A stretch of DNA of 64,000 bases, from NCBI RefSeq assembly GCF_000196795.1, contig NC_014259.1, positions 2,108,001 to 2,172,000 of the forward strand, given 5' to 3'. The DNA comes from Acinetobacter oleivorans DR1. GTDB taxonomy: Bacteria > Pseudomonadota > Gammaproteobacteria > Pseudomonadales > Moraxellaceae. Within the stretch, counting starts at the first letter, position 1. Each line of letters starts with the position of its first letter. The notes below the pieces were generated by a model. It worked only from the letters and a program-made list of their open reading frames with translations. It ran no database searches and had not been told where the DNA came from. The position numbers and the translations under genes are program-made. Below are positions 45,749 through 54,627 of the stretch, one piece after another.

Positions 45749-45774
45749 GCGATATATACCCAAGAATATAGCGA
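45749..45774. promoter_or_regulatory. ModE-type operator before modA
   Basis: The palindrome GCGATATATA-(N)-ATATAGCGA fits the ModE consensus (CG-x-TATAT ... ATATA-x-CG), reading tCGCTATAT-N8-ATATATCGC on the minus strand. It is placed 29-54 bases before modA, where binding would block the promoter. Confidence 0.75.
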
Positions 45775-45901
45775 TAAGCATTGACGATGAAAAGTAGAAA
45801 TTATTTATAAAGATGGATATTTTTTCTGAGCAATTAAAAACCTATAGTTAAGCAAAACTGATTCGCACTTAAATTCTTTGATTTATAAAATATTTCTCAT
45901 C

Positions 45902-46252
45902 TTATTTCTTTAAATAGTTACTCATAATTTGATAATCATGTTCTAAAGCTTGTCTAGCATTAACTTCCATTTGGCGATAGTGATGCAAGACTTTCTGGCC
46001 CAAAGCTGTAATGGCTGCCCCACCACCATGTGTTCCACCCGTTTGGGTTTCGACTAGAGCTGTTTCGAAGCATTGATTCATGGTGTCTACCAATTGCCAT
46101 GCACGGCGGTAGCTCATATTCATAGATTTTGCGGCTTGTGAGATCGAACCCGTTTTCTCAATTGCTTCAAGTAAGTCTGCCTTACCCGGACCAAACGCAA
46201 TGTTCTGCTCTAAAAGAATTCTAATCTGTAATTTTAAATTTTGTTCTTTCAT
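45902..46252 (-). CDS. ModE-like winged-helix regulator (DNA-binding domain only)
   Basis: A 116-residue protein with the N-terminal ModE domain: KADLLEAIEKTGSISQAAKSMNMSYRRAWQLVDTMN is the helix-turn-helix, followed by a Gly-rich wing (TGGTHGGGAAITALG). The two molybdate-binding TOBE domains of full ModE are absent. It has its own promoter upstream of modABC and points the same way. It may repress modABC via the operator at 45749-45774, but how it would sense molybdate is unclear. Confidence 0.85.
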   Translation of the reverse strand: MKEQNLKLQIRILLEQNIAFGPGKADLLEAIEKTGSISQAAKSMNMSYRRAWQLVDTMNQCFETALVETQTGGTHGGGAAITALGQKVLHHYRQMEVNARQALEHDYQIMSNYLKK

Positions 46253-46376
46253 AGACTTAGTTCACAAAAGTTTATTTTATGCTCGCTAACATTATAGGGA
46301 AGTTTAACAAGCTAAGACATATACGAATTTAAATCTCGATTAACTCTTAAAAAGAGTCTTATTAAAAAATCAAAAC

Positions 46377-46412
46377 TGCACAAAGTGGATAAAGATCTGG
46401 AAAAAACGGATA
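46377..46412 (+). promoter_or_regulatory. Tandem XylS/BenR-type activator sites before antA
   Basis: TGCA-N6-GGATA at 46377-46391 followed by TGGA-N6-GGATA at 46398-46412, with GGATA-to-GGATA spacing of 21 bases. This is the known direct-repeat form of XylS/BenR-family AraC activators (TGCA-N6-GGNTA). The second copy deviates at one base. It ends 60 bases before the antA start. Confidence 0.78.
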
Positions 46413-46471
46413 GAGGCCAAAGCCTAATCGCGGTTCAATCAGGTAAAAGCTGAATGAATAGGATTGAGCAA

Positions 46472-47887
46472 ATGACCTCATCTAATTTAAAACAATGGAA
46501 TGATTTTGTAGATGGATGTATCGACTTCCGTCCTAACGATGGCGTGTTTCGTATTGCACGTAATATGTTTACTGAGCCTGAACTATTTGACTTGGAAATG
46601 GAACTTATTTTTGAAAAGGTTTGGATTTATGCATGTCACGAAAGTGAGATTCCAAACAATCATGATTTCCTAACAGTTCAAATTGGTCGTCAACCGATTA
46701 TTGTGAGCCGTGATGGTAAAGGCGAACTACATGCCATGGTCAATGCTTGTGAGCATCGCGGCGCAACCTTAACACGCGTTGCTAAAGGCAACCAGTCAAC
46801 CTTTACATGTCCGTTCCATGCTTGGTGTTATAAGTCAGATGGCCGCTTGGTGAAAGTCAAAGCACCTGGTGAATATTGTGAAGATTTTGATAAATCAAGC
46901 CGTGGCTTAAAACAAGGCCGTATTGCCAGCTACCGTGGATTTGTATTTGTAAGCCTTGATACTCAAGCAACAGATTCTCTTGAAGACTTTTTAGGTGATG
47001 CAAAACTGTTCCTTGATTTAATGGTTAATCAGTCGCCAACAGGTGAACTCGAAGTACTTCAAGGCAAGTCATCTTATACATTTGCAGGTAACTGGAAGCT
47101 ACAAAATGAAAATGGCTTGGATGGTTACCATGTCAGTACCGTTCACTATAACTATGTCTCTACAGTCCAACACCGTCAGCAAGTCAATGCATCAAAAGGT
47201 GAAGAACTCGATACGCTTGACTATAGCAAGTTAGGTGCCGGTGACTCAGAAACTGACGATGGCTGGTTTAGTTTCAAAAATGGCCATAGTGTTTTATTCA
47301 GTGATATGCCGAACCCAACTGTTCGACCGGGCTACAGCACAGTTATGCCTTATATGGTCGAAAAATATGGCGACAAATATGCTGAGTGGGCAATGCACCG
47401 TTTAAGAAACTTGAATTTGTACCCTAGCCTATTTTTTATGGACCAGATTAGTTCACAGCTTCGTATTGTTCGTCCTGTGGCATGGAATAAAACCGAAGTC
47501 ATTAGTCAATGTATTGGCGTTAAAGGTGAATCTGCTGAAGCACGCCGTAACCGTATTCGCCAGTTTGAAGATTTCTTTAATGTGTCGGGCCTTGGTACAC
47601 CAGACGATTTAGTTGAATTCCGTGAACAGCAAAAAGGTTTTCAGGCACGTCTTGAACGTTGGAGCGATATTTCGCGTGGCTGTCAGTCTTGGGAATATGG
47701 CGCGACCAAAAACTCACAAGATTTAGGCATTCAACCCGTCATTACTGGCCGTGAGTTTACCCACGAAGGACTCTATGTAAACCAGCATGGACACTGGCAA
47801 CGTCTAATGCTTGATGGCTTAAATAAGAAAGCATTGAAAATGCAAGATATTACTTTTGAAAACAATGCCCTAATGGATGAGGTGTAA
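46472..47887 (+). CDS. antA: Anthranilate 1,2-dioxygenase large subunit
   Basis: A 471-residue Rieske non-haem iron oxygenase alpha subunit that converts anthranilate to catechol, CO2 and ammonia. The Rieske cluster is bound by CEHRGATL and CPFHAWCY, and the mononuclear iron site has the DGYHVSTVHYNY histidines. The sequence resembles what I recall of A. baylyi AntA and not BenA. The ATG at 46472 (AGGA 8 bases upstream, N-terminus MTSSNLKQW) is preferred to that six codons earlier, giving exactly the AntA length. antB follows after 2 bases. Confidence 0.95.
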   Translation: MTSSNLKQWNDFVDGCIDFRPNDGVFRIARNMFTEPELFDLEMELIFEKVWIYACHESEIPNNHDFLTVQIGRQPIIVSRDGKGELHAMVNACEHRGATLTRVAKGNQSTFTCPFHAWCYKSDGRLVKVKAPGEYCEDFDKSSRGLKQGRIASYRGFVFVSLDTQATDSLEDFLGDAKLFLDLMVNQSPTGELEVLQGKSSYTFAGNWKLQNENGLDGYHVSTVHYNYVSTVQHRQQVNASKGEELDTLDYSKLGAGDSETDDGWFSFKNGHSVLFSDMPNPTVRPGYSTVMPYMVEKYGDKYAEWAMHRLRNLNLYPSLFFMDQISSQLRIVRPVAWNKTEVISQCIGVKGESAEARRNRIRQFEDFFNVSGLGTPDDLVEFREQQKGFQARLERWSDISRGCQSWEYGATKNSQDLGIQPVITGREFTHEGLYVNQHGHWQRLMLDGLNKKALKMQDITFENNALMDEV

Positions 47888-47889
47888 CC

Positions 47890-48381
47890 ATGTCACAAGA
47901 ACTACATTTTGCTGTATCTCAGTTTTTGTACAAAAAAGCAGAACTTTGTGATGCTTATGACTGGGATTCCTACCTAGAGCTTTACGATGAAGATAGTGAA
48001 TATCATATTCCACAGTGGATTGATGACCATAACTATGTTCAAGATCCAAATCATGGCTTGTCTTATATTTATTATGCGGACCGTACAGGACTTGAAGACC
48101 GTGTATTCCGTATTCGTACCGGAAAAGCTGCGTCTGCAACACCGTTACCACGTACTTTGCATAGCATAAACAATATCCGAGTTAAAACATTGGAAGATGG
48201 TCTTATCGAAGCAAAAGTTGTATGGCAAACGCTTTATAACCGTCAAGGTTTAGAAGGCTCTTTTTACGGACATGCGACTTATCTTTTACGCCAAACCGCA
48301 GATGGTTTCCGTATTCGTCGTCAGCACAGCATTTTGCTTAATGACAAAATTGATTCCGTTTTAGACTTCTATCACGTTTAA
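47890..48381 (+). CDS. antB: Anthranilate 1,2-dioxygenase small subunit
   Basis: A 163-residue beta subunit of the ring-hydroxylating oxygenase (SnoaL/NTF2-like fold). Family features are EAELCDAYDWDSYLELYDED-like segments near residues 15-35 and the late FRIRRQHSILLNDKIDSVLDFYHV split. It sits 2 bases after antA and 5-11 bases before antC, as in other antABC operons. Confidence 0.95.
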   Translation: MSQELHFAVSQFLYKKAELCDAYDWDSYLELYDEDSEYHIPQWIDDHNYVQDPNHGLSYIYYADRTGLEDRVFRIRTGKAASATPLPRTLHSINNIRVKTLEDGLIEAKVVWQTLYNRQGLEGSFYGHATYLLRQTADGFRIRRQHSILLNDKIDSVLDFYHV

Positions 48382-48392
48382 GGGGAATGAAA

Positions 48393-49421
48393 ATGGGACA
48401 TTCAGTTGCACTTAACTTTGCCGATGGCAAAACCTTTTTCATTTCGGTAAATAACGACGAATTGTTGCTTGATGCAGCAGTTCGCCAAGGAATTAACCTA
48501 CCGCTAGACTGCCGTGAAGGTGTTTGTGGTACCTGTCAGGGTCAATGTGAAACTGGTATTTATGAACAAGAATATGTTGATGAAGATGCATTAAGTGAGC
48601 GTGATTTGGCTGAGCGTAAAATGTTAGCTTGCCAGACGCGTGTGAAATCCGATGCAGCTTTTTATTTCGATCATGATTCTGCGATCTGTAACGCTGGTGA
48701 TACCTTAAAAATTGAAACCAAAGTGACTGCGGTTGAGCTGGTTTCTGAAACGACAGCAATTTTGCATCTTGATGCAAGCGGTCATGCTGCACAACTTCAG
48801 TTTTTACCGGGTCAATATGCTCGTTTGCAAATTCCAGATACTGAAGATTGGCGTTCTTATTCTTTTGCCAATAGACCGAACGCAACCAATCAATTACAGT
48901 TTTTAATTCGTCTCTTGCCAGACGGTGTTATGAGTAATTATTTGCGTGATCGTTGTCAGGTTGGACAAACCCTACTCATTGAAGCGCCGCTTGGTAGTTT
49001 CTATTTACGTGAAGTACAGCGACCACTGGTTTTTGTAGCTGGTGGAACAGGATTATCAGCTTTCTTGGGAATGCTTGATAACTTGGTTGAGCAGCCTAAC
49101 TCACCTGCTGTTCAATTGTACTATGGCGTAAATAATGAAACCGATCTATGCGAACAACAGCGTTTACATGCCTACGCGGAGCAGCTACCAAACTTTAGTT
49201 ATCACCCGATTGTGACTAAAGCAACCGAAGCTTGGCAAGGTAAAGCTGGCTATATTCATGAGCACTTAAATAAAGATCAATTGGCCGAGCAGGCTTTTGA
49301 TATGTATTTATGTGGTCCACCGCCAATGATTGAAGCTGTTAAAAATTGGTTAGATGAACAATCTTTGCAAAACTACCGTATTTACAGCGAGAAGTTTTTA
49401 CAGAGTAATACATCACGTTGA
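48393..49421 (+). CDS. antC: Anthranilate 1,2-dioxygenase electron-transfer component
   Basis: A 342-residue reductase that moves electrons from NADH to AntAB. The N-terminal plant-type [2Fe-2S] ferredoxin has DCREGVCGTCQGQCETG plus the fourth cysteine in MLACQTR. The FAD domain has RSYSFANRP, and the NAD domain has FVAGGTGLSAFLGML and YLCGPPPMIE. The ATG at 48393 has AGGGGA 6 bases upstream and gives the N-terminus MGHSVALNF, so I prefer it to the ATG at 48387. Confidence 0.95.
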   Translation: MGHSVALNFADGKTFFISVNNDELLLDAAVRQGINLPLDCREGVCGTCQGQCETGIYEQEYVDEDALSERDLAERKMLACQTRVKSDAAFYFDHDSAICNAGDTLKIETKVTAVELVSETTAILHLDASGHAAQLQFLPGQYARLQIPDTEDWRSYSFANRPNATNQLQFLIRLLPDGVMSNYLRDRCQVGQTLLIEAPLGSFYLREVQRPLVFVAGGTGLSAFLGMLDNLVEQPNSPAVQLYYGVNNETDLCEQQRLHAYAEQLPNFSYHPIVTKATEAWQGKAGYIHEHLNKDQLAEQAFDMYLCGPPPMIEAVKNWLDEQSLQNYRIYSEKFLQSNTSR

Positions 49422-49870
49422 AGTATAAATAATTTAAAAACCACTAAAACCTGAAATGATTCAATATACTCTGTAGGGGGTATATTGAATTTTTGCATTT
49501 AAATTAAAAGTTTTTATATATCAATAATATAAAATAATAAATCCCGACAAAATAAATTGACCAGCTCACTCGGATTTGCTATAAATTTTGATAGATCTTA
49601 AGGAATAAGATCATGATGAGATTAACTTATAGCACCTTTTATATCCCCCTATTCTATTTCTCGAATTTACTAAATTGATGGACAAAATCCGATGTAAAAA
49701 TTTGAGAAAATCACATTAACTAGCGGTTAAATTGGTCTGTATTTTGCTTATATCTCATTGTAATTTGCGAGTAACTTAATTTTTTAAGTGCCGTATTTAC
49801 TTGCTGTGCAGCGAAGTTTTAAAGCTCTTGCAATACAAGTAAATACAGGAGTGAGCCAAAAGGGATAAAT
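49422..49870. other. Intergenic stretch between antC and the AraC regulator
   Basis: About 450 bases. It has the antABC terminator at 49459-49494 and the promoter region of the regulator. A 21-codon hydrophobic frame at 49613-49678 starts 8 bases after AAGGA, within an inverted repeat GATCTTA/TAAGATC; it could be a leader peptide, but support is weak. Confidence 0.5.
49459..49494 (+). terminator. Terminator of antABC
   Basis: A 10-bp stem ATTCAATATA / TATATTGAAT with a G-rich loop followed by a T run, 38 bases past the antC stop. Confidence 0.75.
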
Positions 49871-50929
49871 ATGAACCAAGCCAACTCCCCAGAACTCAGT
49901 GGGCGTCATTTTCAAAATGAGTCTATCTTTACCCATCATAATCTGGTGTTTGATCACCACGATTTAAGCGAAACTTGCCGAAATGTAGGCCAAATTTTTA
50001 AACCGCATGATCTTAAAATCTCTCAGCAGAAGCGAGATTTCAGTGCAACCATGCACCATGTTAAAACAGGCGCACTGTCTATTAGTCGCTTGGAATATGG
50101 TGCGGATGTCATTATTGAACCAGATCACCTTGATAACTTTTACTTAATTCAAATTCCAACTCAAGGCTACGCAGAAATTGAGTTTGGTTCGCAAAAGTTT
50201 ATTTCTTATTCTCAAGTTGCTTCTCTTATTTCACCTCAGCAATCTTTACGTATGCGCTGGCACGCGAACTCACCACAGCTCATTTTAAAAGTTTCAAAGG
50301 ATGATTTTACTTACCATTGCCGTCAACATATTGCTGATTCAGAAAATAACTTACTTGTTTTTGACCCAAAATTAGACTTTGCTACACAAAGTGGAGCCTA
50401 CTTTTTACAGCTCGTTAGAACATTGATGGATGCTTTGGGCTGTGAACAACATCCACTCCATCATCCTTTAGCCTTTAAACAGTTTGAGTCAAATCTATTT
50501 AATGCGCTCATTTATGGCCAACCCAATAATGGATTACATAAAATAGATCAGTATAAAGAAAAAACAGTCTCTCCTTATTTTGTGAAGCGTACAGAAGCCT
50601 ACATAAAAGAACATTTACACGAGCCGCTTAACGTCGAAATTCTGGCCGAGCATGCAGGCGTGAGCGTAAGAACCCTATTTACTGGTTTTAAAAACTATTT
50701 GGGGACAACCCCAATGTCTTATTTAAAAGAATTACGCTTTGAACAAGCTCATTTAGAGCTGATGCATAATGAAAATCTATCTGTCACTGACGTTGCATTT
50801 AAATGGGGATTTACTCATTTAGGTCGTTTTTCTCAAGAATATAAACGCCGTTATGGTGAGTTACCTTCGTCTACTCGCCGTTCTGGTCACATTGAAGGTT
50901 CAGGCTTAATTACTTCAACTTTTTCTTAA
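49871..50929 (+). CDS. AraC/XylS-family regulator of the indole/anthranilate island
   Basis: A 352-residue activator. The C-terminal DNA-binding domain has two helix-turn-helix units (AEHAGVSVRTLFTGFKNYLG, then TDVAFKWGFTHLGRFSQEY) and GTTPMSYLKELR between them. The N-terminal domain would sense an aromatic ligand. It lies between antABC and the iif-type operon, convergent with the latter. Its target is most likely the TGCA-N6-GGNTA repeats in the antA, iifA and porin promoters. It may be the iifR or antR equivalent; I cannot choose. Confidence 0.88.
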   Translation: MNQANSPELSGRHFQNESIFTHHNLVFDHHDLSETCRNVGQIFKPHDLKISQQKRDFSATMHHVKTGALSISRLEYGADVIIEPDHLDNFYLIQIPTQGYAEIEFGSQKFISYSQVASLISPQQSLRMRWHANSPQLILKVSKDDFTYHCRQHIADSENNLLVFDPKLDFATQSGAYFLQLVRTLMDALGCEQHPLHHPLAFKQFESNLFNALIYGQPNNGLHKIDQYKEKTVSPYFVKRTEAYIKEHLHEPLNVEILAEHAGVSVRTLFTGFKNYLGTTPMSYLKELRFEQAHLELMHNENLSVTDVAFKWGFTHLGRFSQEYKRRYGELPSSTRRSGHIEGSGLITSTFS

Positions 50930-50942
50930 ACTAAAAATAGAT

Positions 50943-50981
50943 AAAAGCCTTTTATATTGATTGATATAAAAGGCTTTTTTT
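50943..50981. terminator. Bidirectional terminator
   Basis: Long stem AAAAGCCTTTTATAT / ATATAAAAGGCTTTT between the regulator and the last gene of the iif-type operon. Confidence 0.85.
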
Positions 50982-50986
50982 ATGAT

Positions 50987-51934
50987 TTAAAAATGATGGA
51001 CATAACGAACTTGTAGTCGTGTTCCCTCTGGACGGTTTTCAGCATCTTGCTCAAAATAAGCATTTGCAACCAAGTGATCATTTTTAGAAAAACTATACAT
51101 CGCACCCGGACCAATCGCCCAGACTTGCTCACGTCGACCTTTGACTTTTTCACCATCGACTTCGGTATCAGTGACTTGTTTTAGCCAATAGCCATTTAGT
51201 CCTAAGCGGAATTGTTCGGTAATGGCATAATCTGTTGCAAAGTTTGCATGAATTGCTTGCCCAGCTTGCATATCATTTGCTCCAGCAAAAGCATAGCTTG
51301 GGTCATCATTTTTAAAGTTATAGAGATAATGGATGCGTGTTGAAGCGGTCCATTTGGGATTAAACCAATATGTGGCAGCCCAATAAGGATCAAATGAAAC
51401 AGCGTTATTACTTGGGTTAATATCTTTTTGCCGATCATATTCGCCCGTAGGTAAATTCACCTGAAACTCAAAACGATGTACAAACTTCGGCCCTTGTGCA
51501 CCCATGACTGGATCGAACTGAATAAAAGGTCCAATCATAATGTCCCCAAAGCCACTTTGGGCTTTAATAGCAGCATTATTCAATCCATCATCCATGTCCA
51601 TTTTGCTGACAAAAGGAATTAAAAAATTCATACCTAGGCTGGCTTTATCCTTTACTCGGACATTCGATAAATAACTAATCTGCTCAACCAATACTTGATA
51701 ATTTAAATCTGTTTTAGGTAAACCTAATTTTTGTCCATTGGCATCGGCCAGTTTATTACTATCGTAATTTTGAAAGTAAGTTTGAGCATACCAGCCAGTC
51801 CCTGCGGGTAAACCGCCATCGAGAAAGCTGGTCATACCTAAGTTTACGGTCGGTAAATCATAGGCATGAGAAACTAATGGCAAACCCAACAATGTCCCTG
51901 CTAAAAAGCCATGCTTAATTAAAGTGCTTTTCAT
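50987..51934 (-). CDS. Outer-membrane protein of the phenol-degradation MetA type
   Basis: A 315-residue protein with a signal peptide ending at VSHA-YD, beta-strand-rich thereafter, ending in the outer-membrane signature LQVRYVHHF. It resembles the MetA-pathway (SphA-like) outer-membrane family found next to aromatic degradation genes. It is the last gene of the operon iifA-iifB-iifC-iifD, 53 bases after iifD. A likely role is passage of indole or a related hydrophobic substrate through the outer membrane. Confidence 0.82.
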   Translation of the reverse strand: MKSTLIKHGFLAGTLLGLPLVSHAYDLPTVNLGMTSFLDGGLPAGTGWYAQTYFQNYDSNKLADANGQKLGLPKTDLNYQVLVEQISYLSNVRVKDKASLGMNFLIPFVSKMDMDDGLNNAAIKAQSGFGDIMIGPFIQFDPVMGAQGPKFVHRFEFQVNLPTGEYDRQKDINPSNNAVSFDPYWAATYWFNPKWTASTRIHYLYNFKNDDPSYAFAGANDMQAGQAIHANFATDYAITEQFRLGLNGYWLKQVTDTEVDGEKVKGRREQVWAIGPGAMYSFSKNDHLVANAYFEQDAENRPEGTRLQVRYVHHF

Positions 51935-51987
51935 CTTCTTATTTCCTATAAAAAAATCACGACCGGATTGATCGTGATTGTGGTGAA

Positions 51988-52518
51988 TTAATGTGCTAAT
52001 TCTGGATGTTCTGCGGCAATCCGATACTTTCCTGCGTGGAATACCAATGGTTCACCTTGGCGTTGTTGGTATTGTTCAATTTGACCAATAAAAATCAGGT
52101 GATCTCCGCCCTCATACTGATTTACATTACGGCAAACCAAGGTTGCGAGTGCATCGGACAAAATTGGAACGCCTGCATTGCATTGCTGATGGGGAATACC
52201 TGCAAATTTATCTTCAGCACCCCGAGCAAAATGTCCTGAAAGCTGATGATGCTCTTGTGCCAACATATGAATGGCAAAATATTCAGCTTCAACAAAATCA
52301 GTCAAACTTGGAGCTGTTTTTGAAAGACTCCACAAAATTAATGGCGGATCTAAAGACAGCGATGAAAATGAATTGGCTGTCATGCCTATTTTCCGACCAT
52401 CTTTACCACGAGTTGTAATCACGGTAACGCCAGTTGCAAACTGTCCAAGCAAATTACGGATTTCTCTCGGGTTTTCAGCATTAATTGCTTGTAAAGCTAA
52501 AGTTTCAATTGTGTCCAT
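51988..52518 (-). CDS. iifD: Flavin reductase partner of the indole oxygenase
   Basis: A 176-residue flavin reductase of the HpaC/StyB (flavin_reductase-like) family, which supplies reduced FAD to the oxygenase encoded next to it. Visible motifs: QFATGVTVITTRG, GMTANSFSSLSLDPPLILWSL and FAIHMLAQEH. It follows iifC by 29 bases. The symbol rests on position and similarity to the indole-degradation operon described in Acinetobacter. Confidence 0.87.
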   Translation of the reverse strand: MDTIETLALQAINAENPREIRNLLGQFATGVTVITTRGKDGRKIGMTANSFSSLSLDPPLILWSLSKTAPSLTDFVEAEYFAIHMLAQEHHQLSGHFARGAEDKFAGIPHQQCNAGVPILSDALATLVCRNVNQYEGGDHLIFIGQIEQYQQRQGEPLVFHAGKYRIAAEHPELAH

Positions 52519-52547
52519 TTTTCATATCTCCCTTTGCTGTTTTGCCC

Positions 52548-53786
52548 TTAAGCCACTTTTGCTGCGGTTTTTGAGGCCAAGAATGCTTGAGCCTGATTTG
52601 CATCAAACCACCAAGGAGCAAAGGCACGAGGGTCATCAAAGTTATTGGCCATAATGGAAGCAATGCTTTGGTTTTGGCTTGCGGCTGCTAATAGCTCAAC
52701 AACATGGGGTTGCGGTGGTACTAACAGACTATTGGTCCAAGCCACCACTTTTTCTGCATAAGCCCAATAACGTTCAAAAGTTTGAACCATCCATTGTTCG
52801 CTAAAGTTTTGATTATCATTAGCTAAAATTGCATCGAAATAGATTTTGCTACACTTAGCAGCGTTGTTTGAGCCTTGACCAGTAATAGGGTCATTCACCA
52901 CCAAGGCATCTGCCATACCAAAAATTTTCTTGCCAGACGGTAAGGTTAAAACGGGTTTACGTACTGTCGGCGGAAAACGTCCTGCTAAATATCCACCAGC
53001 ATCGGTCAGCTCAACATTTGCGCAGCGTTCATATTCCCAAGGCACAAATTTCTTGAGTAAGTCCAAACTGCACTGCAAATGTTGTTCCGGTGTTTTGACA
53101 TTTTGCCAACAGTCCATTGGCCCATTTGGAATTCCTTCAAACACCATGATGTCGCAAGGCCCATTCACGGTAAGTGCTGGAAATGAAAAGTATTCGCCGA
53201 CTTCAGGAATAATGTTAAAAGTCACACGAGAGTATGGGGAAATTGGCTTCATGTTTTTGACATAGGTCAATGCCAAAGCGCGCTGCGGTTTATCGAAAAT
53301 ACTACGTGCATCATCACGCTCAAATTGCTTAACAACCTCACCTTTACCAGCCGCGAGTAATACAAGCTCGTAGTCGTTTGCGAGTTGTTCTAACTCTTCT
53401 ATACCAACATCCTGAATCACCAATTGACCGCCACGGCGTTCGAACTCTTCCATCCAATATGGCATTTTGACGCGTTGATCGACCGATTGAGCGTAGCGCT
53501 CAAGACGAGCACTCCATTCAAATGCTTTAGCTCCATTTTCAGGGTTGACTAAAGCTAGCCCAATGCCTTCTACCGCTGGACATTGTTCTTCCCAAAAATT
53601 TAAACCTAAGTCACGTTCAGTTTGTAAAGCAGTATGAAACATACATTGGCTTGACATGACTTTACCCTGACGAATTTCATCGGCAGTTCGGTTGGTGATC
53701 ATGGTCACGTCATAGCCTGTATCTAATAAGCCCAAACCAAGCTGTAAACCAGACTGTCCTGCTCCAACAATTGCAATACGGCGCAT
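52548..53786 (-). CDS. iifC: FAD-dependent indole oxygenase (StyA-like)
   Basis: A 412-residue group E flavin monooxygenase related to styrene monooxygenase StyA. The FAD-binding motif is IAIVGAGQSGLQLGLGLL, and the NDPITGQGSNNAAKCS segment near residue 300 completes the flavin site. It epoxidises the indole 2,3 bond with reduced FAD from the flavin reductase. The start at 53786 is chosen because GGAG lies 6 bases upstream; the ATG four codons earlier contains that site. Side reaction of such enzymes is indigo formation. Confidence 0.9.
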   Translation of the reverse strand: MRRIAIVGAGQSGLQLGLGLLDTGYDVTMITNRTADEIRQGKVMSSQCMFHTALQTERDLGLNFWEEQCPAVEGIGLALVNPENGAKAFEWSARLERYAQSVDQRVKMPYWMEEFERRGGQLVIQDVGIEELEQLANDYELVLLAAGKGEVVKQFERDDARSIFDKPQRALALTYVKNMKPISPYSRVTFNIIPEVGEYFSFPALTVNGPCDIMVFEGIPNGPMDCWQNVKTPEQHLQCSLDLLKKFVPWEYERCANVELTDAGGYLAGRFPPTVRKPVLTLPSGKKIFGMADALVVNDPITGQGSNNAAKCSKIYFDAILANDNQNFSEQWMVQTFERYWAYAEKVVAWTNSLLVPPQPHVVELLAAASQNQSIASIMANNFDDPRAFAPWWFDANQAQAFLASKTAAKVA

Positions 53787-53829
53787 AATATTCTCCATAA
53801 TTTTCTAAATGTGCTTTTAAAACGCTGTG

Positions 53830-54615
53830 CTATTCGGCTAAGCGTGGAATAGCGGGCTGTGATCCTTCAGGGCCCATCACTGAATATCCGCCATCGACCG
53901 CATAATCTGCTCCGGTGACAAAACTCGCAGCGGGTGACAATAAAAACAAAACAACATTGGCAACTTCTTCGGGATGACCCAATCGACCTAGCAAGTGATA
54001 ATCGGCTGCCACGCTATCGGCCTTTTCACGGTTATTACCACTGACTTCTGCAATAACACGAGACCATGTCCAACCCGGTGAAACGGAGTTGACGCGAATA
54101 CCATCGGCAGCAAAATCCATTGCCATGCTTTGTGTGAGTTGACGTATCGCGGCTTTAGAAACCGGATATAACCAGCGCCCTGTTTGTGCCACTTTGGCCG
54201 AGATTGAAGTAAAATTAACGATTGAACCTTGCTGATTTTTTAGGTCATTGTAAAAAGCACGGCTCAGCTCAACGGTAGAGACCAAATTAATATCGAGTGC
54301 TTGTAACCAATCCTGACGTGAGGATTTAAAACCGTCATCTAAATATGTACATGCCAGATTGACTAAGTAACTCACTTCACCTAAATGTTGGTGAATATCT
54401 GCTACAGCTTGTTGAATAGCTGCATCACTGGTTAAATCGGTTTGAATAAACATCACATCATGGTTAAAGCTTTCTGCAATTGCCTTGCCTTTGGCATCAA
54501 TATCTAAAATAGCGACATGAGCACCTGCACTTACCAAAGCTTGTACAACAGCTTTACCAATCAGTGTTGCACCGCCACTCACCACAGCGACTTTTCCTTT
54601 TAAATCTATATTCAT
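53830..54615 (-). CDS. iifB: Short-chain dehydrogenase of indole degradation
   Basis: A 261-residue SDR with cofactor motif SGGATLIGKAVV, catalytic FTSISAKV and YPVSKAAIRQ, and the SPGW segment. In the known iif pathway it oxidises cis-2,3-dihydroxyindoline to 3-hydroxyindolin-2-one. It lies 12 bases after iifA and 43 bases before iifC. Confidence 0.86.
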   Translation of the reverse strand: MNIDLKGKVAVVSGGATLIGKAVVQALVSAGAHVAILDIDAKGKAIAESFNHDVMFIQTDLTSDAAIQQAVADIHQHLGEVSYLVNLACTYLDDGFKSSRQDWLQALDINLVSTVELSRAFYNDLKNQQGSIVNFTSISAKVAQTGRWLYPVSKAAIRQLTQSMAMDFAADGIRVNSVSPGWTWSRVIAEVSGNNREKADSVAADYHLLGRLGHPEEVANVVLFLLSPAASFVTGADYAVDGGYSVMGPEGSQPAIPRLAE

Positions 54616-54627
54616 TGCAGATACTCC

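Noticed and set aside
46454..47887. Benzoate dioxygenase benA instead of antA
   Set aside because: N-terminus, length (471) and internal segments fit AntA, and anthranilate-producing genes are adjacent; no benD or benM is nearby.
52143..52654. Plus-strand frames opposite the flavin reductase and oxygenase genes
   Set aside because: They are antisense shadows of well-supported genes, without ribosome sites and with unlikely composition.
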